This document shows, piece by piece, positions 1-13,500 of a DNA stretch of 64,000 bases. Source of the stretch: Eudromia elegans (Eukaryota > Chordata > Aves > Tinamiformes > Tinamidae); contig PTEX01000049.1 in the NCBI GenBank assembly GCA_003342815.1, forward strand, positions 2,780,620 to 2,844,619, written 5' to 3'. Below the pieces are notes generated by a model. That model saw nothing but the letters and a program-made list of their open reading frames with translations, was not told the origin of the DNA and did no database searches. The translations under genes and the position numbers were made by a program. Every line of letters starts with the position of its first letter. The first letter of the stretch is position 1.

Positions 1-3000
1 ACACTTTGGTAGCAGGAAGAGGTACATCCAGCTCCCTTTGCAGAACCAATGGCCCAAGGCCAACCAGCAAGTTAGCAGCAGGTGGGGGGATAGAACTGGG
101 CTCTTCCTCTGCATCAACCTCATCCTCAACCACTGAGCTTGAGCACAGTGCAAGCTGATGGGAGGTAGATGTAAGGCCTAGACATCTTCCCCCTTTCGGG
201 TAGGGGAGATGATGCCAGTTCATACCCTTCTGAAGTGACTTCTGCAGCATGGCATATTTCCTTCACTGCTGTTGAATTAATCTTGTAAAGAGAACATTGA
301 TTTTTCTATCACCAGACCCTCCTTATTTGCATTTTTGGCCTCACAAATCAATAGTCAATGTGGATGCCAGAACATTAAATTACTTATAAGTGGCATTTCT
401 CCTTCTCTCTCCCCCCTCCTATGGTTATTGATTTACACCGTCCATGTTTTTTTTAGGACTCCTTCTTCCTTCTCTAGTTTTCTACTCCCAAACCTTTTGA
501 GGGGCTTCTTTGCAAGCTTGGAGAGACTGGGTGAGCTGCCTGTAACACGCACTGTCCCATAAATCTTGAAAGATAAAGGTTGTCATGCACCCAGTAGAAA
601 GAAAGGCTTAGGAGTCAGGGATCAAAATAACTCTGGTAACCTCCTAGGACAGGACCTAGGGTATGATCACCTCTCTTTTCCCTCAGCTTTGTTAATTTTA
701 AAAGGAGACCCAACTATACACACACATAGCTGATCAAAGCTCAGCAAAGTGGCTTGAATTTTTGAAATTGGATATTTTATAAGAATTTGCTTGATGTGAA
801 TCTGCAAGAAGAGAATAGACCCCTAGAAATTCCTCCATAAATAATTTGAGTAATGAATAAATAGGAGGAAGCTAAAAGCTCCTATTTTGATTTGTAAAGC
901 ACTAAAAGAAATCAGGTAGACAACTCTCAGGGAATTATTTTTCTGTTCTCTACATGAGATTCATCTCACATAGCTATAAAACATAATGCTACAATCATAT
1001 CCATTTCTGCTTCTACACTAGGACTTATAAGAATGTCAGAAAGCAGTTTCAGATGAGATTTCCTATTCTATGTCTAAGACACTGCAGAAAAGGAAAAAAA
1101 AACCCCAACCCTTAAGCGTTGCAAGCAAAGCTGTCTTGCACATTTCTCTGGTAGCTCCTCTGTGTTGTGAAGAGATGCTAAAAATAGTGATGGTTCTGGC
1201 TATGAACAACGTAGGGCATCAGAGGAGATAATGGAAAAAAATAAAGCTTTTTAACTAACTTTGCTACTTTTAGAGAGGAGACAAGCCAGAAAGTAATTAC
1301 AGCTGTTCGCTGGGATCCTTGCTGAACAGCAGTTGCTGCTGGCAGTCCTGGATTTCTACTCATAATATCCTGACTGCAATAGAGCTAAAAAGCAGAACAG
1401 CAGGGCCCTGGGGAGACTCACACTCTGTCCAAAATTTCCTCCTCTTCTCTGCCTAGGAGTGTGGCTTGTTACTTCAGTGATAGGAGTAACACTTGATTTT
1501 GTCCCTTGCAGGGAACAGTGTGTGCCCATAGATTTTTCATGGCCATCCTTTCTACTTTCAGAGAGTAATAGTGCTTTGCTTTTGCTGAATCAGTGTTTGC
1601 AATGGTTACACTTTTGCTTAGGGTGCTTCCTCCAACTTGGCTTGAACTGAAATGGGGAGAGAGAAAGAGGAAAAGAAAAGCTGTCCCTGGGAAAAGACAA
1701 CTTTTTGTTGGAAAAAATATTGTATTTTATCTTTTGACTTTGTGAGGGTGCATGTGATAACACCAGGAGGGCTTTACTGTCTTTTGGAGGTGAGCTTTTA
1801 AGAGGTTACCCACTGTATTCTTTATGCCAGATAATGAGGAGGTGAGAGAGTTCTTTTAAACCATACTTTTTAAACCATATTTAGAAGTACTTTGTAGCAT
1901 AGTCATAAAGAAGCTATAAATTGCACTTCTAGCATCTTCCTATATTCTTTACTGAATCAGCTGACAGTCTGCATAGAAGGCTTATGTGAACATTACTTTG
2001 CAGTAACTGCGTATAATTCTTTATTACCTGAGTCACTAGGAACACAAGCAGTAAACCTTAAACTTCTGATTTTCCAGGGGAATTCCCAGACAAGGCAAAA
2101 GTTTACTCAAAGCATGGCTCATGAATCATGGCTCCTTTCTCTGCAAAATGCTCCTTCACTTCTAGTAAGTGTTTTAAGCTTAAATGGCTATTGTAGCATA
2201 ACCCAGGACCGACAGCTCTAGTGGACTTGTTTAACGTTTGTAGCTTTATTCTCCTTGTTGTTAATCTGGAAAGGTTTGTTGCAGGCAAAGCTGCAGGTTT
2301 TGTAGCTCTCGTTCCTGTGCCAGTGCAGAGAGGAAGAGAGGGCAGGTTCTGGTGCCAGCCATCAAGCCATCTCCCATCACTGATCTCAGGGACGTCCTTC
2401 AGCTTCCAGTGGTCACCCTTTAAGTGTTTCCTTTCTTCTTGATTCTCTGACTTGGCTGGAAGTGTATGATTCCTATATTGTCTTCCTGGCCTCTGTTCAG
2501 AACTATAATAATAAATATTTAATAAAGGAAGGATTTGAAAATCCCCTACTTCAGTATTTGATCTAATCTTATGCTCTTACGAATTCAGAGGAGGCTTCCA
2601 CAAGAGATAATGATTCTGCATTTCCTCACTGCATTTTCTTGCAGTTCCATTCCATGTGCAATGGCAAACCTTGTCCTATGCTAACACTGTCAGGCAATGG
2701 TGTACAGCTGGGCAGGCTTGAACATGGCTAAAAGCTGTGATAGGGAGCTCTTTGTGGAAGAGATTTTGGTGGGTGAGCCAAGATCACACATGCAAGAGTT
2801 GATGTGAGCAGATATTCTGATCATACCTGGATCCATCTCTTACATTTCAGTGTACTAAAACCCCTGTTGGGGTGCAAAGCTGTGGCTCCCAGGTGTGCTT
2901 CTGACCAGTGTTCCTCCATGTTGTCTTCCCTCCAGTCTTGGAGAGAACTGTGGCTTTCCTAATGGAGGTGCTGGAAGATATGGGGTCAAGACATTTAAAA

Positions 3001-6000
3001 GGAGCTGGGACAAAGGCTTGAGCAGAAAATATTCCTGCAGTTACCAAGATAACTTATTTGATCTCTGTTGTCTCTCACTTTTCTTGAATCACCAGAGGAA
3101 AACACTGCTTGGGCAGAGCGAATCAGGGTGTTGGCATTTCATTCATTCTGTCTGGTGCTCTTTGGAAAGTGCTGCCAGGTTGGTACAGAGGATGTGAACA
3201 TCTGTGATGGATGAACTTAATGCTGAGCCATGTGTTTTGGGAGAAGCAGTCTTTACCCTCATTAGCATTTTGCAGAAGTGTGGAGTGAGGGAAGAAAAGA
3301 AATGTGAATTTTGAAAGCAAAATTGATTGGAAAAGCTGCATTTGTAACTGAAGTGGGTTATAAAACTGGAGCTGACAGAGGCTTTTTAAAAGCTTGTGCT
3401 AACTTTTGATTTAGTGTTCTGTCTCTTGGAGGATCAGAGCCGGGAGCTGAATGGCCTGGTGCAGTGTGGTGTGTATTCAAAAATAGCCACAGATTAGCCT
3501 CAGAGATGCCAATTCACAATGGGCAGAAGTCCATGTTTTTCTAGGCCTCGTGAATGGTGATGAATAAAACCTGTAGAAATGGTACTGTGCCATACATGAG
3601 TCTAGAACTGAAGGGTTTAGATGGGGAAATGCTACTGGACTTGACTGTTGTATTTCTCCTGTGTTGGGAGAGCAACAGGAATACAGATGGCCAAGAAACT
3701 TGGGAAAATTGGTTTGTTTAGGAGTAGATAATTTCCACTGCCAGATGTGGATTACCCAAGACTCTATCTAGACTGATGTGGATTCTGAACTAAAGCAGAC
3801 CCTCCTACTCTACTGAAATTTGATATTGTCGTAGACTAGACTATAAGGACTCTTATTCTAAACTTTGGTATTTTTAATCCTGGTTCAGACTGAAGTGGGC
3901 AAAAAAATCTGCTTCTTATTAGATGTATGCAAGCCACCCTCTGAGCAGCGCTGTAGCAGTGAGCCTTGTTTTGCTTTGGTGTGTTAATACCCAAAGGGCA
4001 GAGTTAGCAGTGCACAGTTACAGGTCATGTCAGCCTGGCTGTTTTGCAAGGGAAATTTCTTTCTCTCTGCATAGTAACTTTTTCCAGGCATGAAAGACTA
4101 AGGAAATGTGTTGTTCCTCTCCTTCATTCCCCCCATTCGCTATTTGTTGCATCTGCCTGCAGCTTTAATATCATGCTCATTAAAGAAGTCCCAGATCAAT
4201 TGCATGGAGAGAAGCTGAGGGGGCTGCCCAGTGCTTTGGAGCCTTAATGCACAGGCCAACAATGGGCTCCATGTTCTTTCAGCTGATGATTAAATGCCTG
4301 GCCCATAAATACCAATATTATATAATTCCCAAATCAAGTCAACAAAATATGACCATATGGACGAATCTCTTTTGAGGAAGATTTGAATATTCCAAAGTCA
4401 GTCTGCGGAACAAACTAGGCTTCTCAGTAAGAGTTTGTCAGAGCAGCAATAGCAACTTAATCCTCTCTCTCCTCATGCCATGGTTCCCCATTGCCTCCTA
4501 TCTTGAGGTAAAAATGTGATCCAAAGACCTGCTGGCTTGTGTGAGCAGGCCCAGGACTGTTGTCTTCTGGTGCTGTGCTGCCTCTTTGGAGTTCACTTCT
4601 TTGTCTTGGTGTCTTTGGCAATGGTTGCAGGTGGAGAAGACCACCTTATTGCAAGGCCCAAGCCTGACAAGTGCCACGTACATGTGGCCATCTTAGTTTA
4701 AGTGGCTTGGAGATGGTTCTGAGCATGTGTGGTCCCTGTGTCCTTGCCTTCTCTGGCTGCAACACCACTCAAAGGCGATGATCTTTAGAGGGGGACTGGG
4801 CCTTCTTGCTGCAGCCTCTGCTTTAAAACAGGTTGAATAAATATTTGGCTTCCTGCCTGAGGTAAGAAGAGGTAATTAGTGTTTGCTAAGGCCTTTGAAT
4901 AGTTAGAGTTGTAATTATTGCTACCAAAAACTTTTAAATTTCTAGCTAAATTAGTGGTGGAACATGGTTCTCCTTGACATGGCATCATCTATTGAGAGTC
5001 AAAATCTTTGTTTGCCTGAGTTGGGACCTGTGCTGTGATCCTGCAGTAGCCTGCTCTTAACAACACCAAGAAGATTTTTTCCCCTCCACCTGGTTAATAT
5101 GTCATGGAATGTCATATGTCTTTGGAAACATCATGCTGAAGGATTGTGCTGCCTTGACTTGTTATTTGAGCCCTTTGGGCTGCTTTGGTTAGCAGTAGTG
5201 CAGAGCCAGACACTGAATGTAGCCTGTGCTGCATTCAGGTGACACAGCCGAGCAGGCTCTTCTTGCCATGTTAACGATGACAAATGGATTCAGTGGTGTC
5301 TGAGTTAGGATCCTCTGCTCAACAAACTGAAGGAAAATTCCATAATGAGCCTAGCACAGGCATGAATGCTGGCAGCCACCGGGGTTTCCGATGCATCTTT
5401 CCCTCAGCAGCTGCTGCAGGGGTGAGGTGATCATCTGCTGAGGGCTGTCAGCATATCTTGTTGCTGAACTGCAATGTTTGTTTTCTTTGGTTGACTCTGG
5501 AAGTTATGGCTTTTCCATTGATGTGCTACAGCAGGGAAGAGCACTGAGTGTTTTGTAGTAGGCAGGAAAATCAAATATATCACTGCAGTTAAGAGATGCA
5601 TCAGCAGCTTCAGAGGACTGTCAAGTTTTTTCCATCTGTAGCACACAAACTGATAGTTTCAGTCTGGATTTAATCTCCTTCACAGGAGGCATGAAGCCAG
5701 AGAGAACAGACGTAGAGTCTGCAAGAGAGCATGCACAGTGTATCTGACCGACTGCACCCGACTAACCCAAAGAGACGCTTTCTTCTGCAGACACAACAAG
5801 GTCATTAGGTGACCAAAGGTGCGTTTTGCCACAAAGGAACATCTGTCACCTACCAGAAGACATCCTGAAAATGCAAAGGAAGCCTTACAGCTGGCAGAGC
5901 TCTCTCCATGAAAACACTGCTTTCAGCATAAACAGGCTTTCTTAATGCAACAAAAGATCAGCAACAATTTTTGTTCTTTTGTATTTTTAGAGAAAAGCTG

Positions 6001-7509
6001 TAGGATGGCAGACTTGAGAAGACACAAAGATCTTTGTGAACAGTTTTTTTTCTTCTCTCTGCCTTTTCTGCCATTTTACCATCAGTGTTTTTTGCTAGTG
6101 TTTTATCAGTGAGGAAAGGCAACAGAAAGCAAAAAGCAAAAGAGAACAGGAAGAATAAGAAAGAAAACGTTTCTGGGGCAGAAATCCTTTCTCCCTAAAG
6201 CACCTCAAAACCAAAGAAAAATGAAGACAGGTTTTTTTTTCCCACAAAGAGGGAAAGAAAGAAACACACACACGACTAAAATGACTTAAAGTTTTTCATT
6301 TTATTTTGTTTTGCTCCACCAGAAATGTCAGAAGGTCAGTCCAGCAGCTTGCTCCAGATTGGAATGGTTACCTGGCTGCCTGGACAGTGAGAGTGCAAGC
6401 TCTGCGCTTTGGAGCTCTCCTACCTTCAGGATATTAGCTGAAAGCAGAGTGATCCAAGACAAACCGGAAGCCAGCGCTGTCACATATCGTCTCATTTGGG
6501 ATGATGCTGGTAGTTTCTAAGATCGTTTAACAGTTATCTCAGAAGAAAGACCAGACTGTTGTGCTCACTTTGGTGCCTTTTGCTGCAAAAAGTTTCCCCT
6601 TTAGTGATCTTTAGCCATAATTAAAGATGTTATCTCTTAAGCCTTCTCTGCCAAATATTCAGCTGGTTCAGCCAGTGAATCTAATGCAGCAGGTTTGTTT
6701 GACATCAAGCCTAATTAGTAATTACTCACATCTTGGAGCAAGCTCTTTCAGACCTGATACATTTTTTTCTCCAAGCAGGCTAGGCATAAAATTCCATCTG
6801 CCTAATCTGCAAATACAATTGCTTTAATTATGCATCCAAGTAGGGAAAGTGTATGCTCAGAAGATAGATAGCTAATTCTGTGCACGTATGATGATAATGC
6901 ATATACAAATTAGCTGTGTCCCCCAAAGCTTATCCTCTGAGGGGGCAGATTTTCAGATGGTGTAACTGTTCAGAAACAACAATAATGAAAGCTGTCTTAC
7001 AAGTTTACAGCAACTAATACATGAGTTTAGCCTTTGCTCATGTGGTTGTTTTGTTTTATGCAACATATCCTTTTCCTTGCCCAGAGCTAACTCCTGCCAG
7101 CAAGGATAGAATAGAAGGGCTGGGTGCTGCGAGTGTATCTGCTACTACGGTGAAACTCTCTATCTCTGGCATGGCAGGCGCAGGGAGATGTGACAGAGCA
7201 GGAGGACACAGGGACTTTTCTCGATAACTGTTTGGGAAGGCAGTTGATGGAGGGCTGGAGAATCAGCCAGAGAGCTCATCTGGGTGCATCAACAGCCCCT
7301 GCTCTGCCCTCACCTCAGTGGGCACTGTAATAGCAGACCTTGATACCTGGTCTTGCTCTTGCACCATGGGGTCAGCCTGGGACTTGACTCTCCATCTCTA
7401 GCCTGCTGGTGGTCCCCCTGCCTGTCACTGTCAAATAGGCACAAATCTCCCTTGATGTTATACTAGGCCTTGCTTTGTCCTCACATTTCTTCCTTTTCTT
7501 TTCACCCAG
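1..7509 (+). other. RHBDL3: Probable RHBDL3 intron, no exon found
   Basis: The first recognisable RHBDL3 exon begins at 7510 after an acceptor and starts mid-protein, so this stretch is probably intron. I looked for the two EF-hand exons that precede this point in the vertebrate protein and did not find them. Open frames here are short, unlike known proteins, and lie on both strands, as expected by chance. No interspersed repeat was recognised. An undetected short exon remains possible. Confidence 0.6.
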
Positions 7510-10500
7510 ATGAGCAACAAAAGGTCAAACAGCTTTCGCCAAGCCATCCTCCAGGGGAACAGGAGGCTGTGCAGCAAGGCCCTACTGGAGGAGACAGGGC
7601 TGAGCCTGACGCAGAGGCTGATCCGACACGTTGCATACGAGACCCTGCCGCGAGAGATAGACCGCAAGTGGTACTACGACAGCTACACCTGCTGCCCTCC
7701 CCCGTGGTTCATGATTACCATCACTATTGTAGAGGCAAGTGCCTTAATGCCCTCTCTGGGAAGCCACCCCGTGCTGCTTTACTGAGACATGAACAAGGCT
7801 TTGGACCTAGAAAAGGACGAGAATGAAGCTGATGTAGCATGTAACCACTGTGGCTCATGGGCATGCGTGCGAGTGGGGACTGTCACCCTCTCCGTCTCAG
7901 TACAGATACTAGTCACTGAAGTGCTGTGTATATGAACCCAGTTTGGGAAACTAATGGAAAACCTTTCAAAGAGTGGAAATCTGGATCATTTTGTGGAAAC
8001 AAATGATTCACATACTGGATTTTGAAGAAATATTTCTGTAAGGCAACCTCAGTTCTGTTTAATGGAGAGGAAAAGGAAGGGACAGAAACCAGCTTAAATG
8101 TTCACACCTGTTCACCTCTTGTCCAAATCAGAGCTTTGCTCAACAAGTGAAAAAGATTCTGTGCAATTTGCTTACCTTTCTATCAATTTCAGTGAAAAAG
8201 TGTATTTCAGTGAGAGAAGGCACTTGCTAACTGAGGAATCTTCCTGTTCTTCCAGGTTGCCTTTTTTCTTTACAACGGAGTGATGTTAGACAGATTTGTG
8301 CTGCAAGTCACCCATCCTTTATACTTGAAGAACTCATTAGTTTATCATCCTCAGCTCCGTGCTCAGGCTTGGCGGTACCTAACCTACATATTCATGCATG
8401 CAGGGTGAGTACTTACAAACTGCAGAGATTCCCCACCGTTTAGGTTTCCCAGATAGAGTGAGGAGGGAAAAGTGACCGAATTAGCTCAGAAATTGATTTA
8501 AAAAAAATCAATTCTGAATTATGTGTAAAAATCTGAAGCTGTTGTTAAACTCCCTATGCCTACATTATTTCCTCAATTAGTGATGTTGTTGCTTCTCTGG
8601 GGAGTGGGATAATGCATGAGTTAAGATCAGACACCTATTTTGTACTCCCTTACAAATACCAGTGCGAGATTTTTGTCCTGAAGGGTTGATAATCTTGACT
8701 GATCAAGAGAATGGTCCACCAAAATAAAAGTGCCCAGTAAAATGAATTGCCCTTCGTCCTATGGGAGGTTTGTAGCAGACTTGGGAAGAAAATAGAAGAT
8801 TGTTTACTCCTCTGAAGATTCGTAGAAACTTCATTATGTGATGTTTGCGATACCATGGTGATGAGTGAATGTCACAGGAAAGTTCATTCAAGTACAAAAC
8901 ACCCTACTCCCTCTATGTGGTTTCTCAGATCATTATCTTCACACATTCCTGGCAGATAATTGCGATTTTCTATAATTCTGTCATAGAAAGTCCTAGCAAA
9001 TAGGTTTTTAGCAGTCATTTTTGGTTTGAAACCAGATAAAGACCCTTTGTTATTAAGTGGAAAGCTTATATTCCCATTAGCCAATGTTCTCCTTTAAAAG
9101 GCCAAAAAGATCAAACTGATCTTTTTGTTTTTCTGCCCGAAAATGAATGTCCCATTCTGGAAAGACTGCCTCAGTGTATAATTGCCCCTGAGTACAAGAT
9201 GTAGCCCAAGTCTCTGGGTAAAAATCATAGTTAGGATAGAGCTGACTTGACCCAAGGGGAAAGTAGAACGTTCCTCTGTATACAGGTTCCAACCGGTTGG
9301 GCTAGATGTGAGGATGGTTACTTAAATAAGAATGAGAAAGGTCCATCATTGAGGTTATGCGAAAAGCTGGGCTTGTAAGAGAAAGGAACTCTTGAGCTTT
9401 AACTACTTTTAGCTAATTTATATTTGGGTTTTCTCCTGTTTTTATGGTCTATTTTGTCTATGTAACCACAAATTGCTTTGGGTTCCATTTGAAGAGAAGC
9501 AACTGCACAATAACAATTTCTGCAGCATTCAAGCATCTTCCTGTATCACTTGTGGCCTGTTTTTCTAGCTTGGGCATATCCTGCCTTCTCTTCTCAGCAC
9601 TCTGGCACTCCTCACACTTGTTGTCTGAGGAGTATATGACGTTTGCTTTACTTCTGAGGCTGGCACTGGAGATGAATATCAGTGAGGGTGACGTGCAGGG
9701 GACTCCTTACCTTTGTGATGGCTTCCAAACTCTGCAGCCGTGTAGCCCAGAAAACAGTGACAAACCCCGCTTGAACAGTGAACTGCATGGTTTATCTGTA
9801 GGATCTGGGATTGGGCTAAATCTTCATTTATTACTAACTCCTTTGTGTTAAGCTCCTTTCATTTCAGGAGAACAGATAAATCTTGAAAAGGTAATAACAT
9901 TTTTAGTAGAAGCCCATCATTCTCTTCTTATTTTCAAACAAGAGGCTAACGCAAAGTCATGAGTCTATTGTTATCCTGCTTCCTGCTGAGTCTTTAAAAT
10001 GGTAATGGGACTTCTCCTTAATTTAGTGTTCTCAATCTGCTTTTCTGTGAGCAAATGACAGTCAGAAGGTGTCCGAGAAGGCAGCAGTTGCTAAGGCTTG
10101 GCTGGCTGTGCCTCTAGAAAGATCCCAAAAATGGAAGGATGGAGGGAGCTTTGTCATGGCTGCAAAGGCAGACGAAGTTGTAAATTCTGCCCTTCTGTTT
10201 TCATGGAAGCAGACGTTGATTATCTGGGGGCCACGCATTTGTAGCAGTGCCATAACTAATGACTTGCATTGATGCTCAGTTTCATTTGTTTGGTCCCAGG
10301 GAAGGCAAAAGTCTTCAATAAATCAATGAAATTGTCATTTCAAGAATGATGCATTCAGCACTGGCAAAGGATAATTATATTTTATGGGTGCTTATTGACT
10401 TGGAGCCTTCAATGCTCTTAGCATGATGGGGACAAGGCATGAATGGGGTCACTCCTGGAAAGTCTTTTAAGAACAGCTGTGATTCAGAGCAGTCATTTTA

Positions 10501-13500
10501 GAGTCTAGAATAAACTTTGCCGAGCTCTTACAAAAGCTGCCTTTGAAAAAATAGCCCCAGTGCTTTGTGTGGAAATGTCAGGCACCGCCTCATGACGTTA
10601 ACTGCGTGGCAGCCGAAACATCTTCCCTCCTCATTCAAAAAGGGCACTCAGCTGCTTTGACTCTTTCCTGTGATCTCTGTTTGACCTCTGTTGCTCATTC
10701 CCTGTTCAGGTCTCAAGTTCCATGAATGTGCAGGGTCAGAGCAGAAACCCAAATGTGCCCATGCCCAGTGGCCCCCAAGGCACTGAGCAAGGTGATGTGT
10801 AGCAGTTGCACTTGATGGCAAGTTGTGATGCTGAGTGTCTGATGCAAGGAGAGAAATTTATCCATAGAGAAATGAGGTGGAAACAAACCTATTAGGAGCT
10901 CGGGAAAGAACAATGTCCTGTAATATAATTTCTAGCCATCTTTGCGAGCCCAACTTTAAATTCTCCTTCATGTGACTATTACTGCATCTTACCATCAGTG
11001 CTTTTTTTGAGGTATATGGGAAATTGCTATGGTAACATGAAGGAAGACCGAAACAGTAAAATGCACATAACTTAAACCAATGATTGCTAAGGACTGTTTG
11101 TGTGCAATCTATAAAATAGGATGTAGATTTACAGTGTTTTAGCAATTTTACGCTCTTTACGCCTTAAAAATACTAGTCTTCTGCATTAAGGGTGCATTTG
11201 TTTTATTTAGGCCCACCTGCTTTGTAAGGGTCTTGGGTGCTCTTCATATGGTGAAGAGTCCCTTGGGGACCTCTTGATAAGGATTACAGCCTTGTGGGCT
11301 CAGAGTAAATCTCAGACACTAACAGAGTACTCAAGATGGTCCCTGTTCAGGGATCTGATGTTGTTGTTACATCAGTGGAAGGTCCTTCAGCTGGCAAAGG
11401 AATGGATAAATATTTGTATGACTAAGAAGGGGGACAAAGAGTTAGAAAGGAGGACAATGGTTATTCTTCCCTGACACAGGATAGAACACCTTGGACTCAA
11501 TGTTATTCTTCAGCTCTTGGTTGGGGTTCCCTTGGAAATGGTGCATGGAGCAGCAAGGATCAGCTTTGTCTACATTGCTGGAGTGGTGGCAGGTAGGTGA
11601 CACTTCTACATGGCTGTAGTCTGTGCTGGCTTTCTTAAGATGAAGTTTGATTGATCTCTAGTTTGTGCCATGCTTTTATTCATGTTTGGTTTTTTCCAGG
11701 AGTTTAGAAGTGATGGAAGTTACCTGACAATAGATCAACATCTAATTAAAAGAGGAGAGTGTGAGAACAACCAAGGGCTTCACAGTGGAACTTAGGGATT
11801 GACTGCCTTAGCTCAAGATTTATGATATTTTTTAAGCCTCGTGATTTTATCTTTTTTCCATGATGAGCAGATAAAACCCTTGTGAAATGGGATCCGCAGA
11901 CGTTGCCAGCCATTGGGCTGGGCTGAGCACCTCAGACTCTGCAGTTTGCAGACAGAGCCTGAAGCTCACAAGCTCACGTGGTGTCATTCGGTCTTTTCTA
12001 CTGCAGTTCATTCTCATTGTGCAAATATGTGTCTTGCCAGGACTGCAGCTGCTTCTGTTTTATCCTCCCATGAGGAACACGACACAGATATTTGTCTTTC
12101 TTTTGCTCTCTTGTTATTTTGATCAGAGTGTAGGTGGTTTTGCAGTACAGGTTTGGAGATGCATTGCTACCTTGTGCTGGCCTGCTTGGTTGCTTTTAAA
12201 ATAGGTGTGAAAGAACCAATCACTTATTTTCTTGTCGGTGCTTAGTTTCTCATGTTGATTTATCTGCTTTCCCCTTTCCTTTCTCTTTGATTTCCCCATT
12301 TATTGCTGTCCTTTGGCAGTTAACTCAGAACAGGCAGTAGCAGGGGTGTTGGTAGCAAAGAGTGTTTTTATTTGGCTACTAACTGTATGAAACCCTTGTC
12401 CTTCCTCCTAGGATCCCTCGCAGTGTCGGTAGCTGATATGACTGCGCCCGTGGTGGGCTCCTCGGGGGGTGTATATGCACTTGTCTCTGCCCACTTGGCC
12501 AATATAGTCATGGTGAGTAACAGAATGACTGCCCAGCCTCTTTGAAAGGGAATGGATCCAGCCAACTCCAGTGGCTCTAGTGACTGGAAATAGCACCTCG
12601 CCCAGCTCTTGGTCATTCAGAGCTCACTCCTCTTAAGATGTAATGGTGATCTGGCCCTGCAGTGGAAATGTTTGACTGCAGTTGGTGGTGAGTTGGTACC
12701 TTGAATGACAGCAAGAGACAAGACTTACCAGCTTATAATGAGAGCTGATAGCCTGGAGCAAGGCCTTAAAAATGTTTGGAAGAGAAGGAATTGACTGGCT
12801 TTGCAGCATTTGCAGGGCTCATCTGTTGTGTCATGTTAGCTGCTACCTAAAAGAATTTCAATACGTGGTGGATATGTTGCAGAATATCCATTACCTGCTT
12901 TTGTAATACCCAGACTGAAGCTGACTCTTAGCCATACTAGTGATAATATTTTTTTGCTGTTTCACGTAATAAAGTACTTTACAAAGGTCAGTAAATACCA
13001 GCATCTCCAGCTCTCTAGGACTTGGAAACAACAGCTTGTCCAAAGTACTCGGCAATGTAACGGCCAAGCCCAGCACGTCTGCTGTGTGACCCATACATAG
13101 ATGCCAGGTGAAAGTGGCTCTGCTCAGAATGAGATTTTTGCTGCTGTTAGGATTCATGTGTGATTCATGTTAGGCCTACAGTTGCCTATCTGCCCTGTCC
13201 CAGCAATATCAGAGCAGAATAACCATAAAAAATAATGGTAATACAGCTTCTCTGGAGAAGGACAGTGAGAGTCAGCTGCAGGACAGTGAGAGTCAGCTGC
13301 AGGGGAGACGGAAGTTCTGTTCTATGGATGCTGGAAAATGTGCATGTGTGTGGTGGTACAGTATTAATTACATAATGTCAAGCCTGAAATAAAATTTTGT
13401 ATTTAACAGAGCAGCCTGAGCTGCAACCCACAAGCCAGCGTTGTTCCAGGCAGCGTTTCTGACAGCTAGGACTGGGGAAGTGAGTGTTTTCCTGCACGGA

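Noticed and set aside
7510-7512. ATG at 7510 as the RHBDL3 start codon
   Set aside because: It directly follows an acceptor (TTCACCCAG) and corresponds to an internal Met around residue 99 of the human protein.
9444-9851. 135-codon forward open frame in an RHBDL3 intron
   Set aside because: The translation resembles no known family, has no splice support, and its length is compatible with chance in 64 kb.
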